DNA of 64,000 nt from Lachnospiraceae bacterium (GTDB lineage Bacteria; Bacillota; Clostridia; Lachnospirales; Lachnospiraceae). The position numbers and the translations under genes were made by a program. Location: assembly GCA_003447295.1 (NCBI GenBank), contig DLZQ01000067.1:8936-72935 (forward strand), in the 5' to 3' direction. Shown piece by piece: positions 43,915-54,363 of this stretch (position 1 is its first letter; every line of letters starts with the position of its first letter). The notes beneath the pieces are model-generated. The model saw nothing but the letters and a program-made list of their open reading frames with translations. It was not told where the DNA came from and made no database searches.

Positions 43915-45531
43915 ATGATTGGAGCAGATGCGATTATTAAATGTCTCGAAGCCGAGGGGGTAAGCACGGTATTCGGATATCCAGGTGTTGCCATATGTCC
44001 TTTTTTCAACAGTATTCTGGATTCCGAGATCAGGACGGTGCTGATCCGGACGGAACAGAATGCTGCCCATGCCGCCAGCGGTGTGGCACGTATGACCGGC
44101 AGACCCGGTGTGTGCGCGGTGACTTCCGGACCGGGCGCTACGAATGTCATCACGGGCATCGCCACGGCATTTGCGGACAGTATTCCCCTGATCTGTATCA
44201 CCGGTCAGGTAAACAGCGAACTGCTGGGCAGTGATGTGTTCCAGGAGGCGGATATCACCGGCGCAGTGGAATCTTTTGTTAAATACAGTTATCTGGTAAA
44301 AAATGTTAATGATATTCCCCGGGTATTCAAAGAGGCATTTTATATTGCAAATACCGGAAGAAAAGGTCCGGTATTGATCGATATTCCCATTGATATTCAG
44401 AATGCCGTTATCAAGAACTTCCATTATCCGGAAGAGGTAAATCTGCGTACTTATAAGCCTACGGTCAAGGGGCATGCCGTACAGATCAAAAAGGTTATCA
44501 AGGAGCTGGAGCGTGCAAAACGCCCTATCATCTGTGCCGGCGGCGGAGTATTACTTAGCGAGGCCGAAGAAGAGCTGCGCAGCTTTGCCGAAGAACATGG
44601 CATTCCCGTAGTATCCACCATGATGGGAATCGGTGTCATGCCTACCGAACATCCGCTCTATTACGGAATGGTGGGCAATAACGGTAAGTCTTACGCAAAC
44701 CGTGCCATGAACGAATCCGATCTGCTGATCATGGTAGGCGCCAGAGTTGCGGATCGTGCGGTCAGCCAACCGGATCTTATTACCCGGAACAAGGTACTGG
44801 TACATATCGATGTGGATCCCGCGGAGATCGGTAAAAATGCCGGTCCATCCATCCCATTGGTCGGCGATGCCAAACACATTTTCCAGGATTTCCAGAAGGA
44901 AGAATTTTGCTGCGACTATGGGGAATGGCTTACTACCTTAAATGAGTACCGTTCCACAATGGAGAAAAAGAGAACTCCGAATCCCGATTATGTGGATCCT
45001 GCGGCCTTTATTACAAAACTTTCCGAGAAAATGCAGGAGGATGGTGTGTATGTAGCGGATGTGGGACAGAACCAGATCTGGTCCTGCGGTTATCACATTG
45101 TGAAAAAGGGTAAATTTTTAACCTCCGGCGGCATGGGAACCATGGGGTATTCCATTCCGGCAGCCATGGGAGCCAAGACAGCAGCCATGGACAAACAGGT
45201 CATTGCCGTCTGCGGTGACGGTTCTTTCCAGATGTCCATGATGGAATTAGCTACTATAAGACAGCACAATATTCCGGTGAAGATCATTGTATTGAAGAAC
45301 AATTATCTCGGCATGGTAAGAGAATATCAGCATTATACCTACAAGGATCACTATTCTGTAGTGGATCTGTCAGGAAGCCCTGATCTGGAGAAATTATCCG
45401 CAGCCTACGGCATCCCTTATCTGCGCCTGAATACGATGGAGCACGCAGATGAAGTACTGGATGCATTTTTAGCAGAAGATAACACGATGCTGTTAGAGTG
45501 TCTGATCGATCCCATGGATCTGGTAAAATAG
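43915..45531 (+). CDS. ilvB: Acetolactate synthase large subunit
   Basis: TPP-dependent condensation of pyruvate (or 2-oxobutyrate) to start valine, leucine and isoleucine synthesis. 538 residues, slightly short but with all three domains. The catalytic Glu lies in LIRTEQNAAHAASG (about residue 47). The TPP/Mg motif is GDGSFQMSMMELATIRQHNIPVK near residue 435, ending in LKNN. Preceded by aaggagcgg. It is followed by two regulatory-subunit genes, then ilvC. The FAD-binding region is present but FAD is not redox active in this enzyme. Confidence 0.95.
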   Translation: MIGADAIIKCLEAEGVSTVFGYPGVAICPFFNSILDSEIRTVLIRTEQNAAHAASGVARMTGRPGVCAVTSGPGATNVITGIATAFADSIPLICITGQVNSELLGSDVFQEADITGAVESFVKYSYLVKNVNDIPRVFKEAFYIANTGRKGPVLIDIPIDIQNAVIKNFHYPEEVNLRTYKPTVKGHAVQIKKVIKELERAKRPIICAGGGVLLSEAEEELRSFAEEHGIPVVSTMMGIGVMPTEHPLYYGMVGNNGKSYANRAMNESDLLIMVGARVADRAVSQPDLITRNKVLVHIDVDPAEIGKNAGPSIPLVGDAKHIFQDFQKEEFCCDYGEWLTTLNEYRSTMEKKRTPNPDYVDPAAFITKLSEKMQEDGVYVADVGQNQIWSCGYHIVKKGKFLTSGGMGTMGYSIPAAMGAKTAAMDKQVIAVCGDGSFQMSMMELATIRQHNIPVKIIVLKNNYLGMVREYQHYTYKDHYSVVDLSGSPDLEKLSAAYGIPYLRLNTMEHADEVLDAFLAEDNTMLLECLIDPMDLVK

Positions 45532-45550
45532 CGAAGGGGGATGGATGTAA

Positions 45551-46039
45551 ATGAAAAGAATATATTCCGTACTGGTAGAGAACCGTTCCGGTGTTCTGTG
45601 TAAGGTGGCCGGTCTGTTCTCCCGAAGATGTTTTAATATTGAAAGTCTTGCCGTGGGAGAGACCGATGACCATGCGGTATCCTGCATGACCATCGTAAGT
45701 TCCGGGGATGAACGCACTTTGGAGCAGATTGAAAAGCAACTGAATAAGAAGCTGGATGTCATCAAAGTAAAAACTTTATCCCAGGAACAGTGTTATACCC
45801 GGGAATTAATGTTATTAAAGGTTAAATATAACAAGAATAATCGTAGGGATATCATAGAAATTTGTGACATTATGAAAACAGAGATCGTAGATATGTCAAA
45901 GCACTTCATGATGCTGCAGATTTGCGATGCTCCGGAGAAAATCGATACACTGATCAAGATGCTTCAGACGATCAGTATTGTGGAAGTAGCAAGAACCGGA
46001 ACCCTGGCATTATCAAAATGCACCGAGAATGATGATTAA
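45551..46039 (+). CDS. ilvN: Acetolactate synthase small subunit, copy 1 (divergent)
   Basis: 162-residue regulatory subunit with an N-terminal ACT domain (RIYSVLVENRSGVLCKVAGLFSRRCFNIESL) and the C-terminal small-subunit domain (CYTRELMLLKVKYNK onward). In this family the ACT domain binds valine for feedback control. It is 20 bp after ilvB. The sequence differs widely from the second copy that follows, for instance Cys for Gly before FNIES and a shorter C-terminus. No ribosome site problem (gaaggggg). Confidence 0.88.
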   Translation: MKRIYSVLVENRSGVLCKVAGLFSRRCFNIESLAVGETDDHAVSCMTIVSSGDERTLEQIEKQLNKKLDVIKVKTLSQEQCYTRELMLLKVKYNKNNRRDIIEICDIMKTEIVDMSKHFMMLQICDAPEKIDTLIKMLQTISIVEVARTGTLALSKCTENDD

Positions 46040-46165
46040 AATACATCAATTATAATGTTAAATTCACTAATTGACATTGTAAAGGCATCTTGCTATATTA
46101 AGAATACAGTTGCTACTCCGGAAGGAGAGCAGTTGCAGAAATACGAAAGGTATGGTAGATCATTC

Positions 46166-46684
46166 ATGCAGAAGAGAGTATTTCAGCTGTTAGTTGACAA
46201 CACATCCGGCGTACTGAGCCGTATTGCCGGTCTGTTTTCCAGACGCGGTTATAACATCGAAAGCATTACGGCAGGAGTAACGGCAGATCCCCGTTTTACC
46301 CGAATTACTATTGTGACTTCGGGCGACGATGATATCCTCGAACAGATCGAGAAACAGGTAGGGAAGTTAGTGGATGTCCGTGATATCAAAGAACTGGATC
46401 CGGAGGACAGTGTGTACCGTGAACTGGTACTGGTCAAGGTAAAAGTAGATCCCGAGAAACGTCTGGAGATCCGACAGGGCGTAGAGTTCCTTGCCAACAA
46501 TTTCCGTGCGAAGATCATTGATGTCGGTGCGGAGAACCTGATCGTGGAATTTACCGGTAACCACAGCAAAGTGAATGCATTGATCCAGCGTTTTAATGAA
46601 GAGTATGAGGTGCTGGAGCTGGCGAGAACCGGTATTACGGGACTTGGCAGAGGTATTGAGAACGTTACTTATATCGAAGATTAA
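46166..46684 (+). CDS. ilvH: Acetolactate synthase small subunit, copy 2
   Basis: 172 residues with the canonical ACT block QLLVDNTSGVLSRIAGLFSRRGYNIESI and the C-terminal domain YRELVLVKVKVDPEKRLEIRQ. Start taken at ATG 46166, which fits family length, but its ribosome site is poor. An in-frame TTG at 46133 has a good aaggag 5 bases upstream and would add 11 residues. The aaggag lies in a small hairpin (CTCC-GGAA-GGAG). Closer to the standard IlvH than copy 1. Probably the main valine-sensing subunit; how the two share the catalytic subunit is unknown. Confidence 0.88.
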   Translation: MQKRVFQLLVDNTSGVLSRIAGLFSRRGYNIESITAGVTADPRFTRITIVTSGDDDILEQIEKQVGKLVDVRDIKELDPEDSVYRELVLVKVKVDPEKRLEIRQGVEFLANNFRAKIIDVGAENLIVEFTGNHSKVNALIQRFNEEYEVLELARTGITGLGRGIENVTYIED

Positions 46685-46756
46685 TATTGAAAGATTAATA
46701 TCGAAAGATCAAAGTTCTTATCAGTTAGCTCTAGGGTATATCCCTATCAGTTATAA

Positions 46757-47806
<1,050 letters not shown>

Positions 47807-47831
47807 TCGATCGTAAAAATACAATGCTATG

Positions 47832-47879
47832 AAAAGGGCTGTGTGAGGAATGTAAAAGTTCTGACACAGCCTTATTTTT
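47832..47879 (+). terminator. Intrinsic terminator after ilvC
   Basis: Arms AAGGGCTGTGT and ACACAGCCTT (one bulged G) with a 19-nt loop, followed by ATTTTTGG. Confidence 0.85.
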
Positions 47880-47923
47880 GGCAAAAAAGCAGTTGTTTAT
47901 AGGTAAAAACCGCAAAAATAAAC

Positions 47924-47952
47924 TGGAAAACACATATTAATTGCGCTAAAAT
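47924..47952 (+). promoter_or_regulatory. Promoter for the ABC transporter gene
   Basis: TGGAAA (47924-47929), 17-bp spacer, TAAAAT (47947-47952), start about 30 nt before the ATG at 47990. Confidence 0.5.
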
Positions 47953-47989
47953 GAAGTGAAAAAACAAATGGGAAAGGTATCCTGTAAAC

Positions 47990-49795
47990 ATGAAAGACTT
48001 TGAAGCAAAAACATCTCCGAAAAAAAAGATGGACACTGAGAGCTGGTTTATCGAATGCTACCGGAAGAATCAGGGGCATCCCTTGTGGACACTGGTGCAT
48101 CTGTATAAGGGAAATTATCATAAATTTGTCATGGCAGTGATCTGTTTTTTCGCAAAACATGCCTGTGTCTGGGTACTGCCCATCATCACGGCGAATATTA
48201 TTAACGATGTGACGGCGCACAATCCGGATACTTTCCGGAATATTATATTTTACAGTATTCTGGAAGCGGGACTGATCCTGCTTAATATTCCCATGAATTA
48301 TCTGTACACTTCCTATAAAAGCCTGGCGACCCGCTATGCAGAGACAGGACTTCGGAAAGCACTGATCCGGAAATTACAGCAGCTGTCCATTTCCTATCAT
48401 GTGGAGACCCAGTCCGGACGACTGCAGTCCAAGATCATGCGTGATGTGGAAGCCGTGGAAGGTCTTTCCACTCAGTTATTTTTAAGTATTTTAAATATTG
48501 CCCTGAATATCGGAGTGGCACTGGTTGTCACTATCAGTAAGAGCCGCATCGTATTCGTATTTTTCCTGTTGACCACACCGGTGGCGGCAATTACCATGGT
48601 TACCTTCCGGAATATTATGAAGAAGAGAAATACGGAGTTCCGTAAGGAAATGGAAGAGACCTCTGCCAGGGTCATGGAAATGGTGGAACTGGTACCCGTG
48701 ACCAGAGCCCATGCCCTGGAGGATGAAGAAGTATCTAAAATGAGCGGGCAGTTGTTTGCTGTGGCGGAAAAAGGCTATAAGCTGGATCTGATCCAGGCAC
48801 TGTTTGGCTCGGTAGGCTGGGCGGTATTCCAGATCTTTCAGGTGATCTGTCTGGCATTTACCGGATATCTTGCCATCGGCGGGAAGATCCAGGCCGGTGA
48901 TATCACACTGTATCAGAGTTATTTTGCTACGGTGGTCAATCAGGTATCCTCTATTGTTACCCTGCTGCCTACTATTGCAAAAGGTATCGAATCCGTGAAT
49001 TCCATCGGTGAGGTATTGCTGTCTGAGGACGTCGAAGACAACGAAGGCAAGGAAAAACTGGAGCAGGTAACCGGCACCTTTGACTTTGAGGATGTATGCT
49101 TCCATTACAAAAATAATGAGCATAACGTATTGAACCACTTAAATCTTCATGTGAAAGCGGGAGAGACCATTGCGCTGGTAGGCGAGTCCGGTGCCGGAAA
49201 ATCCACGATCTTAAACCTGGTCATCGGTTTCCATCAGGCAGAGAGTGGAAAAGTCCTGATCGACGGCAAAGATTTAAGTAAAATCGATCTTAGAACATAC
49301 AGAAAACATTTAGCGGTGGTACCCCAGACATCCATTCTGTTCTCCGGAACGATCCGCGACAATATTACCTACGGCTGTGAAAACGTTTCAGAAGAAGAAT
49401 TACAGAATGTGATCAAGGCCGCGAATCTGTCAGACCTGATCGCATCTCTTCCAAAAGGTCTCGACACTATGGTGGGAGAACACGGCGGCAAGTTATCCGG
49501 CGGTCAGAGACAGCGTATTTCCATTGCCAGAGCACTGATCCGTGATCCGAAGGTGATCGTTTTGGATGAAGCAACCTCGGCATTAGACAGTATCTCCGAA
49601 AGGCTGATCCAGCAGGCGTTAAACAATCTGACGGAGGGGCGGACGACATTTATTGTGGCGCACAGACTGTCCACGATCCGGGATGCTGACAGGATTGCCG
49701 TAATAGCCGATGGACATTGTTCGGAATACGGTACCTATGACGAGCTGATGGCTCTGAAGGGAGAGTTCTACCAGTTAAAACAGATCCAGAGTTAA
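47990..49795 (+). CDS. ABC transporter, fused permease and ATPase
   Basis: 601-residue half-exporter. A short basic N-terminus leads to six membrane helices (about residues 40-320), then the ATPase: Walker A GESGAGKST near residue 405, Q-loop AVVPQTSILFSG, signature LSGGQRQRISIARAL, Walker B KVIVLDEATSALDS, and H-loop VAHRLSTIRDADR. It would work as a homodimer or pair with a partner not in this window; substrate unknown. Ends 7 bp before the ruvAB promoter. Its terminator-like hairpin overlaps that promoter. Confidence 0.93.
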   Translation: MKDFEAKTSPKKKMDTESWFIECYRKNQGHPLWTLVHLYKGNYHKFVMAVICFFAKHACVWVLPIITANIINDVTAHNPDTFRNIIFYSILEAGLILLNIPMNYLYTSYKSLATRYAETGLRKALIRKLQQLSISYHVETQSGRLQSKIMRDVEAVEGLSTQLFLSILNIALNIGVALVVTISKSRIVFVFFLLTTPVAAITMVTFRNIMKKRNTEFRKEMEETSARVMEMVELVPVTRAHALEDEEVSKMSGQLFAVAEKGYKLDLIQALFGSVGWAVFQIFQVICLAFTGYLAIGGKIQAGDITLYQSYFATVVNQVSSIVTLLPTIAKGIESVNSIGEVLLSEDVEDNEGKEKLEQVTGTFDFEDVCFHYKNNEHNVLNHLNLHVKAGETIALVGESGAGKSTILNLVIGFHQAESGKVLIDGKDLSKIDLRTYRKHLAVVPQTSILFSGTIRDNITYGCENVSEEELQNVIKAANLSDLIASLPKGLDTMVGEHGGKLSGGQRQRISIARALIRDPKVIVLDEATSALDSISERLIQQALNNLTEGRTTFIVAHRLSTIRDADRIAVIADGHCSEYGTYDELMALKGEFYQLKQIQS

Positions 49796-49801
49796 AACCA
49801 C

Positions 49802-49830
49802 TTGAAACATATGTTCGGCTATGGTATGAT
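49802..49830 (+). promoter_or_regulatory. Sigma-A-type promoter for ruvAB
   Basis: TTGAAA (49802-49807), 17-bp spacer, TATGAT (49825-49830). An SOS-box-like sequence begins inside the -35, and the -10 lies within a hairpin. Confidence 0.75.
49804..49817. promoter_or_regulatory. LexA/SOS-box-like operator at ruvAB
   Basis: GAAACATATGTTCG matches CGAACNNNNGTTCG at 8 of 10 fixed positions. ruvAB is LexA-controlled in B. subtilis, so both sequence and context agree. Confidence 0.6.
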
Positions 49831-49852
49831 AAACATATCGTAGCCGAATTTT
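49814..49852 (+). terminator. Terminator-like hairpin overlapping the ruvAB promoter
   Basis: Arms TTCGGCTATGGTATG (49814-49828) and CATATCGTAGCCGAA (49834-49848) pair over 15 positions with two G-U pairs, loop ATAAA, then TTTTA. Well placed to end the ABC transporter transcript; T-run is short. Confidence 0.6.
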
Positions 49853-49898
49853 ACGTGCTATTATTTTGTATGCCAGGAAAGACGAGGATTTAACATAC

Positions 49899-50525
49899 AT
49901 GTTTGCATATGTGAATGGCTTTTTGGAAGATGTTACGGTAGATAACGCGGTGATCGATGTCAACGGCTTCGGGATCAATGTCCGGATCTCTGCGGATACG
50001 GCATCGAGACTTCCGGGAATCGGAGAGCAGGTTCGGCTTTATACATATACTTATGTGAAGGAAGACGCCTTTTTATTATATGGTTTTCTCTCCCGGAGCG
50101 ATCTGGAGATGTTCAAGCTCTGTATTACGGTCAGTGGTATCGGACCTAAGGGAGCACTCGCTATATTATCCGTTATGGATGCGGATTCTTTGCGTTTTGC
50201 CATTATGTCCGGTGATGCCAGGGCGATATCGAAGGCCCCCGGTATAGGCGCCAGAACAGCGCAGCGGCTGATCCTGGAATTAAAGGACAAGATATCCATT
50301 GACGATACTCTGATTTCCAGAGAGATTGCAGCAGGCGGCGCGGAAGGCATCCTGACCGCAGGAAGTCTGCATATTGACAGTGAGAAGAAAAAGGAAGCTG
50401 TGGAAGCCCTGGTGGCGTTGGGCTACGGACAGGCGGAGAGCTTAAAGGCTGTCAATGCCATCGAAGATGTGGAGAACATAGATTCCGGAGCAATCTTAAA
50501 GGCTGCCCTGAAAAAATTGTTTTAA
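49899..50525 (+). CDS. ruvA: Holliday junction DNA helicase, RuvA subunit
   Basis: Tetrameric junction-binding protein of 208 residues that loads RuvB. Starts with the family N-terminus MFAYVNGFLEDV at 49899; a longer frame from 49866 is not family-like. The helix-hairpin-helix motifs are ITVSGIGPKGALAILSV and KAPGIGARTAQRLILELKDK, and a small C-terminal domain (about 160-208) contacts RuvB. RuvB follows after 18 bp. The SOS-like promoter upstream suggests damage control. Confidence 0.96.
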   Translation: MFAYVNGFLEDVTVDNAVIDVNGFGINVRISADTASRLPGIGEQVRLYTYTYVKEDAFLLYGFLSRSDLEMFKLCITVSGIGPKGALAILSVMDADSLRFAIMSGDARAISKAPGIGARTAQRLILELKDKISIDDTLISREIAAGGAEGILTAGSLHIDSEKKKEAVEALVALGYGQAESLKAVNAIEDVENIDSGAILKAALKKLF

Positions 50526-50543
50526 GGAATGAGATCAACGACT

Positions 50544-51536
50544 ATGCCCAGAAGAATGATAGAGACAAATATCACGGAAGAAGATATTAAACTGGAAGGC
50601 TCCTTACGTCCCCAGACGCTGGACGATTATATCGGTCAGTCCAAGATAAAGGAGAACCTGAAGGTCTATATTACTGCTGCAAAGCAGCGTGGGGATGCAC
50701 TGGATCATGTGCTGTTCTACGGACCGCCCGGACTTGGTAAGACCACCCTTGCCGGGATCATTGCCAATGAAATGGGAGTCCATATGAAGGTGACCAGCGG
50801 ACCGGCGATTGAGAAGCCGGGAGAGATGGCTGCCATCTTAAACAACCTGGAAGAAGGAGATCTGTTGTTCGTGGATGAGATACATCGTCTGAATCGTCAA
50901 GTGGAGGAAGTACTGTATCCCGCCATGGAAGATTATTGTATTGACATCATGATCGGTAAGGGCTCCAGTGCCAGGTCCGTCCGTCTGGAATTGCCAAAGT
51001 TCACGCTGGTAGGAGCGACGACCCGGGCAGGACTTTTGACGGCACCTCTGCGGGATCGTTTTGGAATGATCCATCATCTGGAATTCTATACCATAGAGGA
51101 ATTGCAGCAGATCATCATGCACTCCGCAGGGATCCTGGATGTGGAGATCGAACCTGCCGGAGCAAAAGAAATGGCTAGGCGAAGCCGTGGAACGCCCAGA
51201 CTTGCCAACCGTATCTTGAAGCGTGTCCGTGATTTCGCACAAGTCAAATACGACGGAGTCATTACAGAAGAGGTAGCCAGAACCGCACTGGATCTTATGG
51301 ATGTGGACAAGATGGGCTTAGATCATATCGACAGGAATATCCTTGTGACGATCATCGAGAAATTTAACGGTGGACCTGTGGGACTGGATACCCTGGCAGC
51401 TGCCATCGGAGAAGATGCCGGCACCATAGAAGATGTCTACGAACCTTATCTGATCAAGAACGGTTTCTTGAACAGAACGCCCAAGGGACGCACAGTGACG
51501 GATCTGACCTACAGACATCTGGGGCTGAAGCTTTAA
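50544..51536 (+). CDS. ruvB: Holliday junction DNA helicase, RuvB subunit
   Basis: AAA+ motor that drives branch migration with RuvA. Walker [18 protein letters not shown], Walker [17 protein letters not shown], sensor [18 protein letters not shown], and a C-terminal winged helix ending in [17 protein letters not shown] at 50544 (MPRRMIETN) fits a ggaatgag site; an ATG at 50529 would leave no room for it. 330 residues. Confidence 0.97.
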   Translation: MPRRMIETNITEEDIKLEGSLRPQTLDDYIGQSKIKENLKVYITAAKQRGDALDHVLFYGPPGLGKTTLAGIIANEMGVHMKVTSGPAIEKPGEMAAILNNLEEGDLLFVDEIHRLNRQVEEVLYPAMEDYCIDIMIGKGSSARSVRLELPKFTLVGATTRAGLLTAPLRDRFGMIHHLEFYTIEELQQIIMHSAGILDVEIEPAGAKEMARRSRGTPRLANRILKRVRDFAQVKYDGVITEEVARTALDLMDVDKMGLDHIDRNILVTIIEKFNGGPVGLDTLAAAIGEDAGTIEDVYEPYLIKNGFLNRTPKGRTVTDLTYRHLGLKL

Positions 51537-51570
51537 CGGAGACAACGGAGACAATCGGGCAATTTTTTAC

Positions 51571-51599
51571 TTGCCACTCTATATAATCTGATATATAAT
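51571..51599 (+). promoter_or_regulatory. Sigma-A-type promoter for zapA
   Basis: TTGCCA (51571-51576), 17-bp spacer, perfect TATAAT (51594-51599). Start near 51606, leader of about 67 nt. Confidence 0.75.
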
Positions 51600-51672
51600 A
51601 AATGTTGTATTATATTTTTTAACAGACGGCACATATTGTGTTTTCAAAAGATTGTTAAGAGGGGTGTTTAAG

Positions 51673-52074
51673 ATGTCTCCGAAGACAGATACCGAAGTGA
51701 TCATAGGCGGTAAGGTATTTACCTTAAGCGGCTATGAGAGTGAAGAATACATGCAGAAAATCGCTTCCTATATCAATAACAAGATCAACGAATATGGGAA
51801 GATCGACAGCTTTCGCAGACAGCCTTTGGACAGACAAAGTGTTCTGCTGCAGCTGAACATTGCCGATGATTATTTTAAAGCAAAGAAGCAGATATCTATC
51901 CTCGAAGAAGAACTTCAGGGAAAAGAAAAGGAATTATACGATCTGAAGCATGAACTAATCTCCGCACAGATCAAACTGGAAAATGCAGAGAAGCAGGGAA
52001 AAGAGCTTCAGAAGCAGTTGAATGAAGATGCAAAAAAAATTGTTCGTCTGGAGACAGAACTAAAAGACAAGTAA
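51673..52074 (+). CDS. zapA: Cell division protein ZapA
   Basis: Stabiliser of FtsZ filaments, 133 residues. The N-terminal globular part (TEVIIGGKVFTLSGYESEEYMQKIASYI) is family-like, and from about residue 60 the chain is a long coiled coil (EEELQGKEKELYDLKHELISA). ATG at 51673 follows agagggg; a TTG at 51652 is in frame but unsupported. Followed by a hairpin and then the U32 protease gene, an order also common elsewhere in Firmicutes. Confidence 0.85.
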   Translation: MSPKTDTEVIIGGKVFTLSGYESEEYMQKIASYINNKINEYGKIDSFRRQPLDRQSVLLQLNIADDYFKAKKQISILEEELQGKEKELYDLKHELISAQIKLENAEKQGKELQKQLNEDAKKIVRLETELKDK

Positions 52075-52078
52075 ATTG

Positions 52079-52107
52079 ATAGCTGTCCGTTTTTCGGGCA
52101 GCTATTT
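52079..52107 (+). terminator. Hairpin between zapA and the U32 gene (partial terminator)
   Basis: ATAGCTGTCCG (52079-52089) pairs with CGGGCAGCTAT (52095-52105), one G-U pair, loop TTTTT, then only TTTG. May reduce rather than stop read-through. Confidence 0.55.
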
Positions 52108-52123
52108 GCAATAGAGGACGTTT

Positions 52124-54343
52124 ATGAGTGCAATGAAGAAAGTAGAATTGCTGGCGCCAGCCGGGAATACGGAAGCATTTTACGGTGCGATCCATGCCGG
52201 TGCGGATGCTGTATATCTGGGAGGAAATCGTTTCGGAGCCAGAGCCTATGCGGAGAATTTTTCCGAAGAGGAACTGGTTGCATGTATCCGGTATGCGCAT
52301 CTTTTCGGAAGAAAAGTATATCTTACGGTAAATACGCTGGTAAAAGAATCCGAATTTTCAGAAATATATGAATATTTGGAGCCTTATTACCGGGCAGGAC
52401 TGGATGGGGTTATTATCCAGGATATGGGGGTATTTTCATTTATCCGGGAGAATTTCCCAGGTCTAGAACTTCACGGAAGCACGCAGATGACAATTACCGG
52501 GGAATACGGCGCAGAATTTTTGAAGGAACAAGGGGCATGCCGTGTCGTACCTGCAAGAGAGCTTAACCTTCAGGAGATCCGCAGGATCAAGGAAGCCACC
52601 GGTATGGAGATCGAGTGCTTTATTCACGGAGCCATGTGCTATTGTTATTCCGGACAGTGTCTGTTCAGCAGTATTTTAGGAGGCAGAAGCGGTAATCGCG
52701 GACGCTGTGCACAGCCCTGCCGTCTGCCTTACAGCAGTAAGGGACAGAAGGAATGCTATCCCTTAAGCCTGAAGGATATGTGTACCATAGAATCTATCCC
52801 TGAACTTCTGACGGCGGGAATCGATTCTTTTAAGATCGAGGGCCGCATGAAAAAAGCGGAATATGCCGCCGGAGTTACGACAATTTACCGTAAATATATT
52901 GATCGGTATTATAAGAATCCGGACGAGACTCTGAATATTTCCAAAGAAGATATGCATGCACTGTCCTGTCTGTACATCCGAAGCGAGCGTCAGGACGGTT
53001 ATTATCATAAGCATAACGGCAAAGAGATGGTGACTCTGAACAGTCCGGCATACAGCGGAAGCGATGAAAGGCTGCTAGAACACATCCGTAAGGAACATTT
53101 GGCGAAACGTAAGACTCTTCCGGTACGGATGACGGCCCGGTTTATTACCGGGGAAGAGGCGAGTCTGACCGTATCCTGCGGCGATATCCGCATCACATTA
53201 GAGGGCAATCCTGTGCAGGAAGCTTCCAGACAACCGATTTCGGAAGAAAATGTTATAAAACAGTTAAGCAAGTTAGGAGACAGCTCTTTCTCTCTGGACG
53301 GAAGTATAGAAGTCGAACTGAGTGGGAATGCATTCTATCCGTTAAAGGCTATCAATGAGCTCCGCAGAAGAGGCATTGCTCTTCTGGAAGAGAAAATAAT
53401 TCTGGCTAACGGTTTTTGCTATGAGAGAGTAGAACTGCAACGTGAGGTGCAGCATAAGACCGGAATGGCAGACAGAGCCCAGGAGTCTCCTCAAGAGTCT
53501 TCTATAGGAAAGAAATTTTCAATCCTATTGCAGACACAAGAGCAGTGGAGAGGATTTTGCAGATCGGTATTTGGGAACGGTAACGGAGAACTGACGGCTA
53601 GAATAAGGCTGTATCTGGATGCGGATCTGTTGTTACAGGATCCGGAAGCCGGAGCGGAAATGCTGAAAAAAGCTTCTGAAAAACAAATTCCCTGTGAGAT
53701 CGTACTGCCTAAGATCCTGCGCCTTCGTGATGAGCAGTATTTAAAAAAGCTGTACGACTTTGCAAGAGAGAATACGTCATGTTTTCAGGGATTCCTGGCA
53801 GGCAGCATGGAACATATCGGACTGCTCCTACAATGGGCACTGCCTGGGAAAAAGATCATCGGAGATTACAGTCTCTATTTGTGGAATGTGGAAGGAAGAG
53901 ATTTCTGGATGCAGTATCTGGATGGCTTCTGCCTGCCGCTTGAACTTACGGCAGCGGAGCAGAAGAAGATAATAGATCCTGCGATTCCCACAGAGAAGTT
54001 GATCTATGGTAAGATTCCTATGATGGTTACCGCTAACTGTGTGACACAGACCTTGGACAGATGTAGAAGAGGGGAAGGTGGGCGTATCCTGGAACTGACC
54101 GACCGGTATCATAAGAGATTTCCGGTAATGCGCAATTGTACCCATTGCTTTAATGTAATCTACAATAGTGTACCTTTATCTCTGCATAAGGAAGCGGACA
54201 GACAGATCGTCATAGGGAGGCTGGATTTTACCACAGAGACAGAGGATGAGACTTTGCAGATCCTGAATTATTATGGCGGTGCGCGCAAGGAACTTCCCTA
54301 TGTGGAATATACCACCGGTCACGAAAAACGTGGCGTAGAATAG
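52124..54343 (+). CDS. Peptidase U32-family protein with DUF3656-like C-terminus
   Basis: 739 residues. Residues about 5-290 form the U32 barrel (KVELLAPAGNTEAFYGAIHAGADAVYLGG), with the signature ECFIHGAMCYCYSGQCLFSS followed by GNRGRCAQPCR, whose cysteines probably bind an iron-sulfur cluster as in RlhA-type tRNA/rRNA modifying relatives. A central DUF3656-like region and a second partial barrel follow (VLPKILRLRDEQYLKKLYDF), ending in a Cys-containing HCFNVIYNS. Family members were described as collagenases, but recent work assigns RNA hydroxylation to several, so protease activity is doubtful. Sits 16 bp beyond the hairpin after zapA. Confidence 0.88.
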   Translation: MSAMKKVELLAPAGNTEAFYGAIHAGADAVYLGGNRFGARAYAENFSEEELVACIRYAHLFGRKVYLTVNTLVKESEFSEIYEYLEPYYRAGLDGVIIQDMGVFSFIRENFPGLELHGSTQMTITGEYGAEFLKEQGACRVVPARELNLQEIRRIKEATGMEIECFIHGAMCYCYSGQCLFSSILGGRSGNRGRCAQPCRLPYSSKGQKECYPLSLKDMCTIESIPELLTAGIDSFKIEGRMKKAEYAAGVTTIYRKYIDRYYKNPDETLNISKEDMHALSCLYIRSERQDGYYHKHNGKEMVTLNSPAYSGSDERLLEHIRKEHLAKRKTLPVRMTARFITGEEASLTVSCGDIRITLEGNPVQEASRQPISEENVIKQLSKLGDSSFSLDGSIEVELSGNAFYPLKAINELRRRGIALLEEKIILANGFCYERVELQREVQHKTGMADRAQESPQESSIGKKFSILLQTQEQWRGFCRSVFGNGNGELTARIRLYLDADLLLQDPEAGAEMLKKASEKQIPCEIVLPKILRLRDEQYLKKLYDFARENTSCFQGFLAGSMEHIGLLLQWALPGKKIIGDYSLYLWNVEGRDFWMQYLDGFCLPLELTAAEQKKIIDPAIPTEKLIYGKIPMMVTANCVTQTLDRCRRGEGGRILELTDRYHKRFPVMRNCTHCFNVIYNSVPLSLHKEADRQIVIGRLDFTTETEDETLQILNYYGGARKELPYVEYTTGHEKRGVE

Positions 54344-54363
54344 ACAGAAAGGTATTTTGCTGC

